34,565 nt of DNA from Clostridia bacterium (GTDB lineage Bacteria; Bacillota_A; Clostridia; Christensenellales; Aristaeellaceae), in assembly GCA_017509065.1 (NCBI GenBank), contig JAFWQM010000169.1, positions 1 through 34,565 on the forward strand, in the 5' to 3' direction. The translations under genes were made by a program, and so were the position numbers. A model generated the notes under the pieces. The model was not told the origin of the DNA and did not search any database. It saw only the letters and a list, made by a program, of their open reading frames with translations. This document shows positions 19,049 through 26,877 of this stretch, piece by piece. Position 1 is the first letter of the stretch, and every line of letters begins with the position of its first letter.

Positions 19049-19710
19049 ATGGTACAGATCAGGATTGTGGACAGGGAGAATACGGTCCTCGGAGAAATCG
19101 GGCATCCATCGGAAGCGGGGTTATGTCTCGAGCGTGTGTGGCAGGAAGGGGATTGCATCCTGTTCTTTGCTCCGGCATGCTCCCATTTACATATCACGGT
19201 GGATGCTTCCATGCTCCAGGGAGAGGTCTATCTTCCAACGGGAGAAATGACCTGGCGCGTTCCTTTTGGAGAACACCGCCTTGCTTATGCCCCAGGATTG
19301 TTTGACGGGAAACGGCACATTATCACTGCCCGCGTCACGGGAAAGGACGAAACGGCGCTGCGCCGCGACCTGGCCCGCAATCCGCTCGATCTGCGCGGGG
19401 ATACCGATTTTTATCCCCATTGCACCGCCAATGTGGAAACCAGGAATGAGTCCGTTTTTGCCGCCCGGAATGTGATCGACGGACTTCGCTTCAACACGTC
19501 CCACGGGGAATGGCCTTTTGAAAGCTGGGGGATCGGAGCGCGTGATGACGCCTGGTGTCTGCTGGACTTTGGCAGAGAGGTTTTTGTGGATAGTATGGCG
19601 CTGACCCTGCGGGCGGATTTTCCCCATGACGCTTATTGGGTCTCCGCCTGCGTAGTGTCTTCCAGCGGAAAAGAAATTATGTTTGATCTGGAGAAGACAA
19701 AAGAACGTCA
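19049..19710 (+). pseudogene. Galactose-binding-like (discoidin-type) protein, 3'-truncated
   Basis: It starts at ATG after GAAAGGA, 46 bases after the AraC stop. About 220 residues are genuine: a beta-rich N-terminal half, then NVETRNESVFAARNVIDG and WGIGARDDAWCLLDFGRE, which look like the start of an F5/8-type (discoidin) fold with its N-x-x-DG and DFG features. At KTKERQ (19,703-19,711) the sequence switches to GH3 coding in another frame and the frame ends at 19,735. The last strand or strands are lost. No signal peptide is seen. Function is unknown; the intact family is associated with carbohydrate-active loci. Confidence 0.7.
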
Positions 19711-20762
19711 ATGGATTCATCGCCGCCGGTTCTGACGCCATTGGCTCCGGCCTGCGCACCGATCTGGTGATCGAAGCTGTGGAAACCGGCATCCTGGCCA
19801 AGGAAGACCTGGATCGCGCCAACATCAACCGGGCCATCTCCATCTTTGAACAGGGCCGCTTCGACAACCCCTACCTGGACTACAACAAGGCCGACGAAGT
19901 GCGCGCCACCAACCTGGAGACCGCTTCCGCCCAGGCGTATGCCCTGCATCAGAAGGCTGTCGTGCTCATGAAGAACCACGAGAACGCCCTGCCCCTGGCC
20001 CCCAACGCGGGCACCAAGCTCTACATTGCTTCCTTCACTGGTAACGGCGAAGACGACGCCACCGTGGAAGCCCTGACCGCGCTGTTCGAGGCCCAGGGCT
20101 TCGAGATCGTCAGCAAAGCCGCCGACGCGGACGTCGCCTACTTCTATGTCGAGCCGAAGCAGACTACCTCCACCAACGGCACCGACGCCGAAGGCATCCT
20201 GGAACTGGTGGAAGATTACGAAGTGGACGAGCGCGAAATGTCCGGCAGCGGCCAGTGGGGCCAAGGTGTTGTAGCCTCCCAGAACAAGACCGGCGACAAG
20301 ATCGAAAAAACCACGCTGGCAGACGTGAAGAAGCTGGCCAAGGCTGCCGATACCGTCCACGCCAACGGCGGCAAGGTCGTCGCTACCATCGTCTGCACCT
20401 CTCCCTGGATCCTGACCAACCTGGAACCCTACTGCGACGCGCTGCTGGCCCAGTACACCACCTCCGGCGCTTCCCTGAGCAACGCCCAGAAGGCCCAGGT
20501 AGACGTGATCACCGGCGCATATAACCCCACTGGCAAGCTGGCCGTGACCATGGTGTCTTCCCCCGACGTGATCGCCCTCCACGAAGAAACCCTGGCGGAC
20601 GGCACCGTGGCTGAAATCTGCGCCTCCCCCAACGACGTGCCCGGCTATGACAAGGATCAGTACATCGATCCCGCCATCCTGGCCAATGTCAAGGGCGGCA
20701 GCTACGCCTATCAGGACGCGGACGGCAACTACTATGTGTCCGGCTTTGGCCTGAGCTACTAA
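19704..20762 (+). pseudogene. GH3 beta-glucosidase, C-terminal half only
   Basis: The frame reads NVNGFIAAGSDAIGSGLRT at once, which is internal GH3 sequence, so the N-terminal barrel with the nucleophile Asp (SDW motif) is missing. What remains is the barrel end, the linker (NINRAISIFEQGRFDNPY), the alpha/beta-sandwich with AYALHQKAVVLMKNHENALPLA, and the typical ending YYVSGFGLSY. The codons are GC-rich like those of the modular protein at 1721 and richer than the preceding block. No start or ribosome site exists, so it is a remnant. The orientation matches the broken GH43 9.2 kb upstream, suggesting both once belonged to the same plus-strand operon. Confidence 0.85.
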
Positions 20763-20802
20763 AACACTTGTCGCGGTAGGACGCGACGGATAAAGGATAC
20801 CC

Positions 20803-20848
20803 CGGCGAACAGTATCGGCAGATTCGCGGTGCTGTTCGCCGCTTTTTT
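20803..20848 (+). terminator. Rho-independent terminator after GH3
   Basis: CGGCGAACAG pairs perfectly with CTGTTCGCCG and is followed by CTTTTTT. A smaller hairpin GTCGCG/CGCGAC precedes it at 20,769-20,786. Confidence 0.85.
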
Positions 20849-20879
20849 CAGGAATATACAGCTAAACGGAGGTTATCGT

Positions 20880-22187
20880 ATGGCGCTGCACGTGATGGAA
20901 GAAGCAAACCGCTGTCTGCAATGCAAAAAGCCCCGCTGTCAGGAGGGCTGTCCCATTCACACCAATATCCCGGCGGTCATTCGCCTGCTCAAGGAAGGAA
21001 AACTGAACGACGCGGGGTGGATGCTGTTTGAAAACAACCCGCTGACCACGGTTTGCGCTTTGGTGTGCAATCATGAAAAGCAGTGCGAGGGGCACTGCGT
21101 CCGGGGCGTCAAGGAAGCGCCGGTGCATTTTTCCGTCATTGAGAGCTACATTTCCACCACCTACGCCAACCAGATGGTGAAGGGGCCCGCGCCATCCAAC
21201 GGCAGGAAAGCCGCTGTCATCGGCGCGGGCCCGGCGGGGATCACCGTAGCCATCATTCTGGCCCGGAAGGGCTATCAGGTGACGATCTTCGACAGCCGGG
21301 ACAAGATCGGCGGCGTGATGCGCTATGGCATCCCGGATTTCCGTCTGCCCGATTCCGTGCTGGACGACATGGCTTACCGCCACCTGGAATTGAAGGGGAT
21401 TCAGTTCCGGCCCAACACCTACATCGGCAGCGCCATCACCATCGACGACCTGTTCCGGGACGGGTATCAGAGCGTGTTCGTAGGCGCGGGCCTGTGGAAG
21501 CCACGAAAGCTGAACATCCGGGGAGAAAGTTTAGGCCATGTGACCTACGCCATCAATTATCTGGCCAGTCCCGCCGCCTTCCGGTTAGGAGAGCGCATCA
21601 TGGTCATCGGCACCGGCAACAGCGCCATGGACTGCGCCCGCACCGCCATACGCCACGGGGCCCGGTACGTTTCCTGCGTGAACCTCACCGATACCCTGAC
21701 CGCCAGCCAATATGAAAGCAGCTATGCCAAATTGGAGGGCGTGGATTTCATCTATAATAAGTGTACCCTGGAAATTCGGGAGGACGGCGTGATTTTTGCT
21801 GACAGCCAGGTGGGCGAGGACGGAAAAATCACCCCAATTCCCGGTACGGAAAAGCTCTACCCCTGCACCGGCGTGATCGTGGCCGTGAGCCAAGGTGCGG
21901 AAAGCAATCTGATCACCACCACCAAGGACATCGACACCAGCAAAAGCGGTCTGCTCACCGTGGACGCCGATGGCCATACCAGCCGCCCCGGTGTGTTTGC
22001 TGCAGGCGACGCCGCCAGCGGAGCCCGCACCGTAGTAGAGGCCGTTGCCAACAGCAAGCGGGTGGCCGAAGCCATGCACGAATACATGCAAAACCTGCCC
22101 CTGCCCGTCACTACCGATTATCCCAATGCGCCTACAGTGGAAACCGTGGACGCAGCGGCACAGGCAGAACAAACACTTTCTAACTAA
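20880..22187 (+). CDS. NAD(P)H-dependent FAD oxidoreductase, GltD-like (glutamate synthase small-subunit family)
   Basis: This cytoplasmic flavoprotein has 435 residues from the ATG in MALHVMEEANRC, with ribosome site ACGGAGG. The N-terminal Cys-rich part (C12, C15, C20, C24 in CLQCKKPRCQEGC, and CALVCNHEKQCEGHC) should bind two [4Fe-4S] clusters. An FAD Rossmann motif follows (AVIGAGPAGITVAIILARKG), then GGVMRYGIPDFRLP, an NAD(P)H motif (VIGTGNSAMDCART) and the closing PGVFAAGDAASGARTVVEAV. The family passes electrons from NADPH to a partner. No glutamate synthase large subunit is nearby, so it may act alone or with a remote partner. Its own strong terminator follows, and its 3' end is duplicated near 25,119. 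Confidence 0.92.
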   Translation: MALHVMEEANRCLQCKKPRCQEGCPIHTNIPAVIRLLKEGKLNDAGWMLFENNPLTTVCALVCNHEKQCEGHCVRGVKEAPVHFSVIESYISTTYANQMVKGPAPSNGRKAAVIGAGPAGITVAIILARKGYQVTIFDSRDKIGGVMRYGIPDFRLPDSVLDDMAYRHLELKGIQFRPNTYIGSAITIDDLFRDGYQSVFVGAGLWKPRKLNIRGESLGHVTYAINYLASPAAFRLGERIMVIGTGNSAMDCARTAIRHGARYVSCVNLTDTLTASQYESSYAKLEGVDFIYNKCTLEIREDGVIFADSQVGEDGKITPIPGTEKLYPCTGVIVAVSQGAESNLITTTKDIDTSKSGLLTVDADGHTSRPGVFAAGDAASGARTVVEAVANSKRVAEAMHEYMQNLPLPVTTDYPNAPTVETVDAAAQAEQTLSN

Positions 22188-22192
22188 AAAAT

Positions 22193-22244
22193 GCTCCTCA
22201 CCTTCAAAGCGCTTCAACGTAAAGCAACTTTGAAAGCGAGGAGC
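22193..22244 (+). terminator. Terminator hairpin after the GltD-like gene
   Basis: GCTCCTCACCTTCAAAG pairs with CTTTGAAAGCGAGGAGC with few mismatches. A weak ATTATTT and later a CTCTTTTTT tract follow. The stem may serve both this gene and the converging recombinase remnant. Confidence 0.7.
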
Positions 22245-22267
22245 TCATTATTTCGTAAGCCTCTTTT

Positions 22268-22760
22268 TTACACCTCCACCTCCGTCCCATCCCGGAATGT
22301 GAATACCATCTTTTTCCCAACAGTCACATAATCCAACAGACCACACCAGAGTTCAGGGTTGAATTCTTCCACCCTCCCGTCCTGTTTCTTCAGCAACCGC
22401 ATGTATTCTTCTATCTCACCCAACCGCGCCTTTTTATCGCTGATCTGTTTTTCCGTCTCTGTCTTTTTCGCCTTCGCCTGATCAAAGCGGTCGCTCATGG
22501 CTTGGAACTTTTTCTGGTATTCTTCCTGGTCAAGGGCGACCGTTGCGTTTTCCCTGATAAGAGCCTGCATCTTTTCAGAAATGACCTGCATCTCTGTTTC
22601 CAGGGAAGCCAGTTCAATTTCCAAGGCTGTGGTGTCGAAGATAGTGCTCTTTGCGGCTTCAAAGGCGGCAATGGCTTTCTTCCTCCCATTGAGCACCCCG
22701 TTCACGGCGACCAGGAAAGCCGTTTTTATTTGGTCTTCCGTCAGATGGGGCGTGGAGCAT
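22268..22760 (-). pseudogene. Large serine recombinase, C-terminal remnant
   Basis: The minus frame reads TPHLTEDQIKTAFLVAVNG, the usual segment after the recombinase zinc ribbon. A long coiled coil follows (about 90 residues, EIELASLETEMQVISEKMQ onward), then LWCGLLDYVTVGKKMVFTF and DGTEVEV, the family C-terminus. The catalytic, recombinase and zinc-ribbon domains are absent; upstream the sequence changes to the thpR 3' end. It is a remnant of an integrative-element integrase, of the same broad family as the N-terminal fragment at the left window edge. Confidence 0.8.
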
Positions 22761-23226
22761 ACTCACCGTGATCGGATCGGTAAAGACATACATCCTCTAC
22801 GATCATCGTTGCCTGCGGCACGTGGATTTCCGAGAGATTCAAGTTGTCCGAAATAGTGGGCTTCCTTACCAGTGTGATGTGCGGATTGAAATCCTGTCGG
22901 TCAAATGGGATTTCTGCCTCGGTCAGTGCTTGCCGAACCTGGCAGGCCAGGCTGTTCAGCGCTTTGGAGGGTTCCACACCGGCCCACAGCACCTTGGCTT
23001 TGGGGAAGATCCCCAGGTGCGACAGCGTGACTGGAAAAGGTGACTGAACCAACGGCAGAAGCTTCGTAATGTCCTCCGGCCACATCCCGATGAACGCCAG
23101 CGTCATATGCAGATTGGAGGGCGTCAGGTATCGCCCTGTCACCCCGGCAGCCCGCAGTTGATCCTGCAACGACGCCAGAGTATCCTGAAACATGAGCGTT
23201 GGTTGTAAAGCAATAAAGATGCGCAT
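22741..23226 (-). CDS. thpR: RNA 2',3'-cyclic phosphodiesterase (LigT/ThpR family)
   Basis: This cytoplasmic 2H-phosphoesterase has 161 residues. Both catalytic HxT motifs are visible: HMTLAFIG near residue 40 and HITLVRKP near residue 120. It begins MRIFIALQPT, typical of the family. The protein reads normally to LYRSDHGE; the last six residues (YAPRPI) come from the abutting recombinase remnant and replace the usual short tail. It probably still folds. It is the third gene of a pfkB-type kinase / LUD / thpR minus-strand operon, 34 bases after the LUD gene. Confidence 0.88.
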   Translation of the reverse strand: MRIFIALQPTLMFQDTLASLQDQLRAAGVTGRYLTPSNLHMTLAFIGMWPEDITKLLPLVQSPFPVTLSHLGIFPKAKVLWAGVEPSKALNSLACQVRQALTEAEIPFDRQDFNPHITLVRKPTISDNLNLSEIHVPQATMIVEDVCLYRSDHGEYAPRPI

Positions 23227-23260
23227 TGTCGATCATCTACCGCAGTCTGCTATAGGATGC

Positions 23261-23890
23261 TTAAAATCCCAAAGAATCATTAACCAGGATCACATGAATC
23301 CTGTCCTTGTGCCGGGAATATCGTGTGATCAAAAACTGGCAGCAAATGGTGTCCGGGGATTTGCAGTCCATACATGCGCCTGTCTTCACGCATGGAGTGG
23401 ATAAACCGAAACGCTGAGCGTTGATCGGAGCAGCCACATTTCTGGCCCGCTTCATGGCCTCGTCCACATCGTTGCAGACTTTATTCATGCCCACGATGAA
23501 GATCACCTTTTTCGGCCCCTGAGCAATAGCGGACACACGGTTGGAGTTCCCGTCGATATTGACCATGATCCCGTCTTCCGTGATGGCATTGGCGCTGGAG
23601 AGAAACACGTCCGCGTCGTAAGCCAGCAGCATGGCCGCCCGTTTATCTTCGCTGGCGTCCCGGTCAATGAAATTGTATTTGCCGTTTTTCAGCGCGTCCA
23701 GCAGCCCGATTTCATGGACGCTCATGCCCCCGCCCATGGTAACGGTGCTTTCTTCCGGGATCAGCGACAGGGCCAACCTCAGCGCTTCTTCCTTGGAGGC
23801 CGCGTAGTACCCGGTCATGTTGCGGGATTGAAGCCCCTTGATAACTTTCTGCGCCAGAAGTTCGTTTCGCTTGAAGATGTTTTCATTCAT
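23261..23890 (-). CDS. LUD-domain protein (LutC/YkgG-like)
   Basis: This 209-residue cytoplasmic protein begins MNENIFKRNELLAQKVIKG with ribosome site GGGAGGG. It belongs to the LUD (DUF162) family: TVTMGGGMSVHEIGLLDAL, DADVFLSSANAITEDG, MVNIDGNSNRVSA and VIFIVGMNKV are the familiar blocks. A cysteine-rich stretch near the end (CVKTGACMDCKSPDTICC) could bind metal. The stand-alone form is common in Clostridia. LutC relatives work in lactate oxidation, but no lutA/lutB is present, so the role is unknown. Confidence 0.88.
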   Translation of the reverse strand: MNENIFKRNELLAQKVIKGLQSRNMTGYYAASKEEALRLALSLIPEESTVTMGGGMSVHEIGLLDALKNGKYNFIDRDASEDKRAAMLLAYDADVFLSSANAITEDGIMVNIDGNSNRVSAIAQGPKKVIFIVGMNKVCNDVDEAMKRARNVAAPINAQRFGLSTPCVKTGACMDCKSPDTICCQFLITRYSRHKDRIHVILVNDSLGF

Positions 23891-23926
23891 GGTGTACCCT
23901 CCCTTTTTATTGTCCGATGAAGTATA

Positions 23927-24853
23927 TCACTGCATTCTTTCTATAAACCGAAGTACTTGTTCCCAGTTTTGTAAAGCCGTCCCTGCGCCTACCGCCGTCG
24001 TGCAGATCGCGCCGCAGGCATTGGCAAAGCGGAGCGCCTCCTCCGCTGTCTTTCCACGAAGAATCTCCGAGGCAAAGCCTGCTGCGAAATTATCTCCCGC
24101 GCCTGTCGTATCCACTGCGTTGATCGCATATCCAGGCAATCGGATGGTTTTCTCCGGCGTCATCATGAGGCAGCCTTTTGCGCCGAGCTTGATGATCACA
24201 TTTTGAACGCCCCAGGAAAGCAGCGATTCAGCCGTGGTTTCCGGATCTGCTTTCCCGGTGTAATACCGGGCTTCATCTTCGTTTGGCGTTAAATAGTCAA
24301 TCAACGGAAGGGAATCTTGCAGGTCATGCATCGTAAGACGCCGAAAGTTCGGCAGCTTGGTATCGGCGATCACCAGTTGTCCCGCAGATTTCGCGGCCAT
24401 TAGCACAGAATGAATAATTGCGGGATCGTCAAAAGGCGCCCGGAACAGGGAACCGAGCATCAAAACCCTGGCATCCGTGAACGCTTCAGGATGATTCTCC
24501 GGGCGGAAGTTGTACCTGTGCGCTTCATTGGTGATGGATTTCCTTGTGCCGTCCGCATGAATAAACATCGTTGTGACCGGCGTACTGATTCCTTCCGCGG
24601 CATGAACGATGCTCACGCCGTTTCGTCGCAGGACGTTACGGATCATATCGCCCGCTTCGTCCTCGCCCAAAGCGCAGACGATCCCTGTTTTCAGGCCCAA
24701 CTTCGCGGCGGCTATCGCTTCGTTGACTGCCTCCCCGCCCACGTTCAGTGAGCCGGAAGCGGCAATATAGCCCGAGGCGGAAATCGGATTTGGGTCAAAG
24801 CCCCGGATGATGGAATCCACCAACGCCATTCCTGTGCAAATCACATCAAACAA
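23927..24853 (-). CDS. PfkB-family sugar kinase
   Basis: This 308-residue ribokinase-like enzyme phosphorylates a sugar or nucleoside with ATP. It starts at TTG (MFDVICTGMALVDSI), 8 bases after AGGAGGA; the first ATG would cut into the fold. The substrate-side signature is GGEAVNEAIAAAKLG. The anion-hole/catalytic motif is DTTGAGDNFAAGF with base Asp254, and TPNEDEARYYTG is also characteristic. The exact substrate is not readable. It is the first gene of the minus-strand operon with LUD and thpR. Confidence 0.92.
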   Translation of the reverse strand: MFDVICTGMALVDSIIRGFDPNPISASGYIAASGSLNVGGEAVNEAIAAAKLGLKTGIVCALGEDEAGDMIRNVLRRNGVSIVHAAEGISTPVTTMFIHADGTRKSITNEAHRYNFRPENHPEAFTDARVLMLGSLFRAPFDDPAIIHSVLMAAKSAGQLVIADTKLPNFRRLTMHDLQDSLPLIDYLTPNEDEARYYTGKADPETTAESLLSWGVQNVIIKLGAKGCLMMTPEKTIRLPGYAINAVDTTGAGDNFAAGFASEILRGKTAEEALRFANACGAICTTAVGAGTALQNWEQVLRFIERMQ

Positions 24854-25118
24854 TCCAATATTCCTCCTGTGTTTAAACGTTCCTTTCGGAAAATTGAAAA
24901 GAATGTTAAGACTTTTTTCTTCTTCATTTTATCAGCACTTACAGCCTATTATAAAATGATTCTGGCACCTCGAAAATGGGCCTGTTGTTTTAGTTCCGTT
25001 TCGTGGTCATTATTATTTTACCATACAAAATACGAAAAATCTATACCATGCGCGGATAGGCATACAAAGCACAGACAGAACCAGTGGGAAAAACATATCA
25101 ATAAATAAGCCTGAAACC
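24854..25118. other. AT-rich intergenic region upstream of the kinase operon
   Basis: No credible gene is present; short frames here lack ribosome sites and family features. A TATAAT on the minus strand (about 24,951-24,956) could be the -10 of the kinase operon, but no clear -35 was found. Confidence 0.5.
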
Positions 25119-25365
25119 TAGAGGCTGTTGCCAACAGCAAGCGAGTGACCGAGGCCATGCACGAATATATGCAAAGCTTGCCCCTGCTCGTCACTACCAA
25201 TTATCCTCATGCGCCTACAGTGGAAACCATAGACGCGGCGGCACAAGCAGAACAAACACTTTCTAACTAAAAAATAGATCCTCACCTTCAAAGCAAACTC
25301 ACACAGAATTGCCTTGAAAGCGATGTATTCTTCAATCTCACCCAACCGCGCTTTTAAGGATCATT
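25119..25365 (+). pseudogene. Decayed duplicate of the GltD-like 3' end, terminator and recombinase tail
   Basis: From TAGAGGCTGTTGCC the sequence matches the GltD-like gene 3' end (from about 22,039) through its stop codon, with scattered substitutions. It continues into part of the terminator hairpin and then, after an internal loss of about 150 bases, into the recombinase-tail sequence TCTCACCCAACCGCGC (original near 22,412). Gene order is the same as in the original, so one segment of about 400 bases was copied after the recombinase remnant had arrived. It encodes nothing functional. Confidence 0.8.
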
Positions 25366-25456
25366 AAAGGTTTATCTGAATAATAGAAGACGTCAAGAGG
25401 CTGAGAAAAGACGCCCTTGAACCGCAAGCATCCCAAATGAAAGGGGGAGATTAAAA

Positions 25457-26620
25457 ATGTGGAAAACGCTTCTCATTCTTATGTTGTGCCTTACTGTGAC
25501 CGTCTCCGCATTTGCGGAAACAGCGGTTTATACCGCCGAAGGCGACGACGAAAGCGCCTTGGACGTATCCGGCAACGAACAGGTAACGCTGACGGGCGTA
25601 ACGGTATTGAAAACGGGCGGAAACGCTTCCAGCGCCGACGCGGCCAGCTTCCGGGGCGTCAATTCCGCGGTCCGGGTATATGACCATGCTGTGCTGACCA
25701 TTTCTGATTCAGTGATCGAGGCCAACGCCCAGAACGCCACCGGCGTTTTCGCTTACGACTACGGCACGGTCTATATCACCGACTGTGAAGTGACTGTAAC
25801 AGGCGGCGGCGCGGGCGGCGTGCAGGTGGCTGGCGGCGGTACGCTCATCGGCAGCAATCTGACCGTAAAGAGCGCCAGCAAAGCCGCCATTCGTTCCGAC
25901 CGGGGTGGCGGGACGATGATATTGGACGGAGGCACTTATACCTCCACTGGTAAGAACGGCTGCCCCGCCATTTACAGTACAGCTGATATTGCGGTAAAGA
26001 ACGCCGTCTGTGTTTCCGAACAGTCCCGCGCCGTGATCATCGAAGGGAAAAACACCGTCACGCTGGAAAATGTCATCCTTGAGGGCAACGACCAGTCCTC
26101 CAAGGAGGGCAGCGTCAGAGCCAACGTGCTGCTGTACCAAAGCGCTTCCGGCGACGCCAGCGTGGGCACCAGCGTGTTCACCATGACAGGCGGGGAGATG
26201 ACCTGCCACAGCGGAGCAATGTTCTACTGCACCAATACGGACAGCGTGATCAATCTGCAAAATGCCGTGCTGAATCTGTCTGACGATAACACACTGCTGA
26301 TCGTATCTTCTGGACGCTGGGGCAAGGAAGGGCGCAACGGCGGAGACTGTGTGCTGAACGTGGAGGGTCAGACCCTGAACGGCGCGATTACCGTGGATAG
26401 CATATCGTCCCTGGCCCTCACCCTCAAGGATTCGTCCTTTACCGGCGCAATCAACGAAAATTGTGCGGCGGGAAAAGTGACTGTGGCGCTGGATGAAGAA
26501 AGCGCCTGGACACTGACGGCAGACAGTTACATCACTGCGTTTGAAGGCGATCTTGGAAATGTGATCGGGAACGGTTATCAATTATATGTCAACGGTACAG
26601 CTTTGGCCGGAATCAAATAA
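25457..26620 (+). CDS. Secreted right-handed beta-helix protein
   Basis: The protein has 387 residues, with ribosome site GGGGGAG and signal peptide MWKTLLILMLCLTVTVSAFA. The mature part is a run of short beta-strand turns rich in Thr, Val, Gly and Asn (LTISDSVIEANAQNATGVFA, VYITDCEVTVTGGGAGGVQV, AAIRSDRGGGTMILDGGTY), the pattern of parallel beta-helix surface proteins and pectin-lyase-like folds. No lyase active site is recognised. It is a paralogue of the next gene, sharing AAIRSDRGGGT, PAIYSTADI, VIIEG and SGDAS blocks. No anchor motif is seen. Probably a surface or polysaccharide-binding protein; function unknown. A terminator follows. Confidence 0.85.
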   Translation: MWKTLLILMLCLTVTVSAFAETAVYTAEGDDESALDVSGNEQVTLTGVTVLKTGGNASSADAASFRGVNSAVRVYDHAVLTISDSVIEANAQNATGVFAYDYGTVYITDCEVTVTGGGAGGVQVAGGGTLIGSNLTVKSASKAAIRSDRGGGTMILDGGTYTSTGKNGCPAIYSTADIAVKNAVCVSEQSRAVIIEGKNTVTLENVILEGNDQSSKEGSVRANVLLYQSASGDASVGTSVFTMTGGEMTCHSGAMFYCTNTDSVINLQNAVLNLSDDNTLLIVSSGRWGKEGRNGGDCVLNVEGQTLNGAITVDSISSLALTLKDSSFTGAINENCAAGKVTVALDEESAWTLTADSYITAFEGDLGNVIGNGYQLYVNGTALAGIK

Positions 26621-26640
26621 TACCAATCCATTCCAACCTG

Positions 26641-26668
26641 GCGCTGCCAATTTCGGCGGCGTTTTTTT
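26641..26668 (+). terminator. Rho-independent terminator after the first beta-helix gene
   Basis: CGCTGCC pairs with GGCGGCG (one G-U pair) around a 6-base loop, followed directly by seven T residues. Confidence 0.85.
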
Positions 26669-26726
26669 CAGGGAAGTCTGAAATCTTTCAGTTTTCTTTA
26701 AGTTTCATGTAAATAATAAGGATTGC

Positions 26727-26808
26727 GGGTTGAGAGTAACCCAGCCTGACAGGACGATCTGAAAAGGCGAAGATCCTTCCAAAAAGTTTCGTCCTGACCC
26801 CCTTTTTT
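26727..26808 (+). promoter_or_regulatory. Leader with terminator-like hairpin upstream of the Q/P-rich beta-helix gene
   Basis: A small hairpin GGGTT/AACCC (26,727-26,742) is followed by an 8-bp perfect stem CAGGACGA/TCGTCCTG (26,750-26,796) enclosing GAAG/CTTC. Then come CCCCC and six T residues. It lies about 70 bases before the gene start and after the previous gene's own terminator, so it looks like a transcription-attenuation structure in a 5' leader. It does not match a riboswitch class I know. Confidence 0.45.
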
Positions 26809-26877
26809 CTAAAGCAACCTTACGCTATATAGGGTGAAGGGAAAAAGCCCTCACAAAACAAGAAAGGAAGATTGAAA

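Noticed and set aside
25389..25450. TPP-riboswitch-like words (CTGAGA ... CCCTTGAACC) before the first beta-helix gene
   Set aside because: The second half of the THI element (GAT-GG-TAAT-CC-GCG-AGGGA) and the closing stem are absent, and the gene is not a thiamine gene.
26797..26826. Possible SigI promoter (ACCCCC ... CG) upstream of the Q/P-rich beta-helix gene
   Set aside because: No CGAA -10 element stands at a suitable distance, and the C run is part of the terminator-like hairpin. The idea remains open but unsupported.
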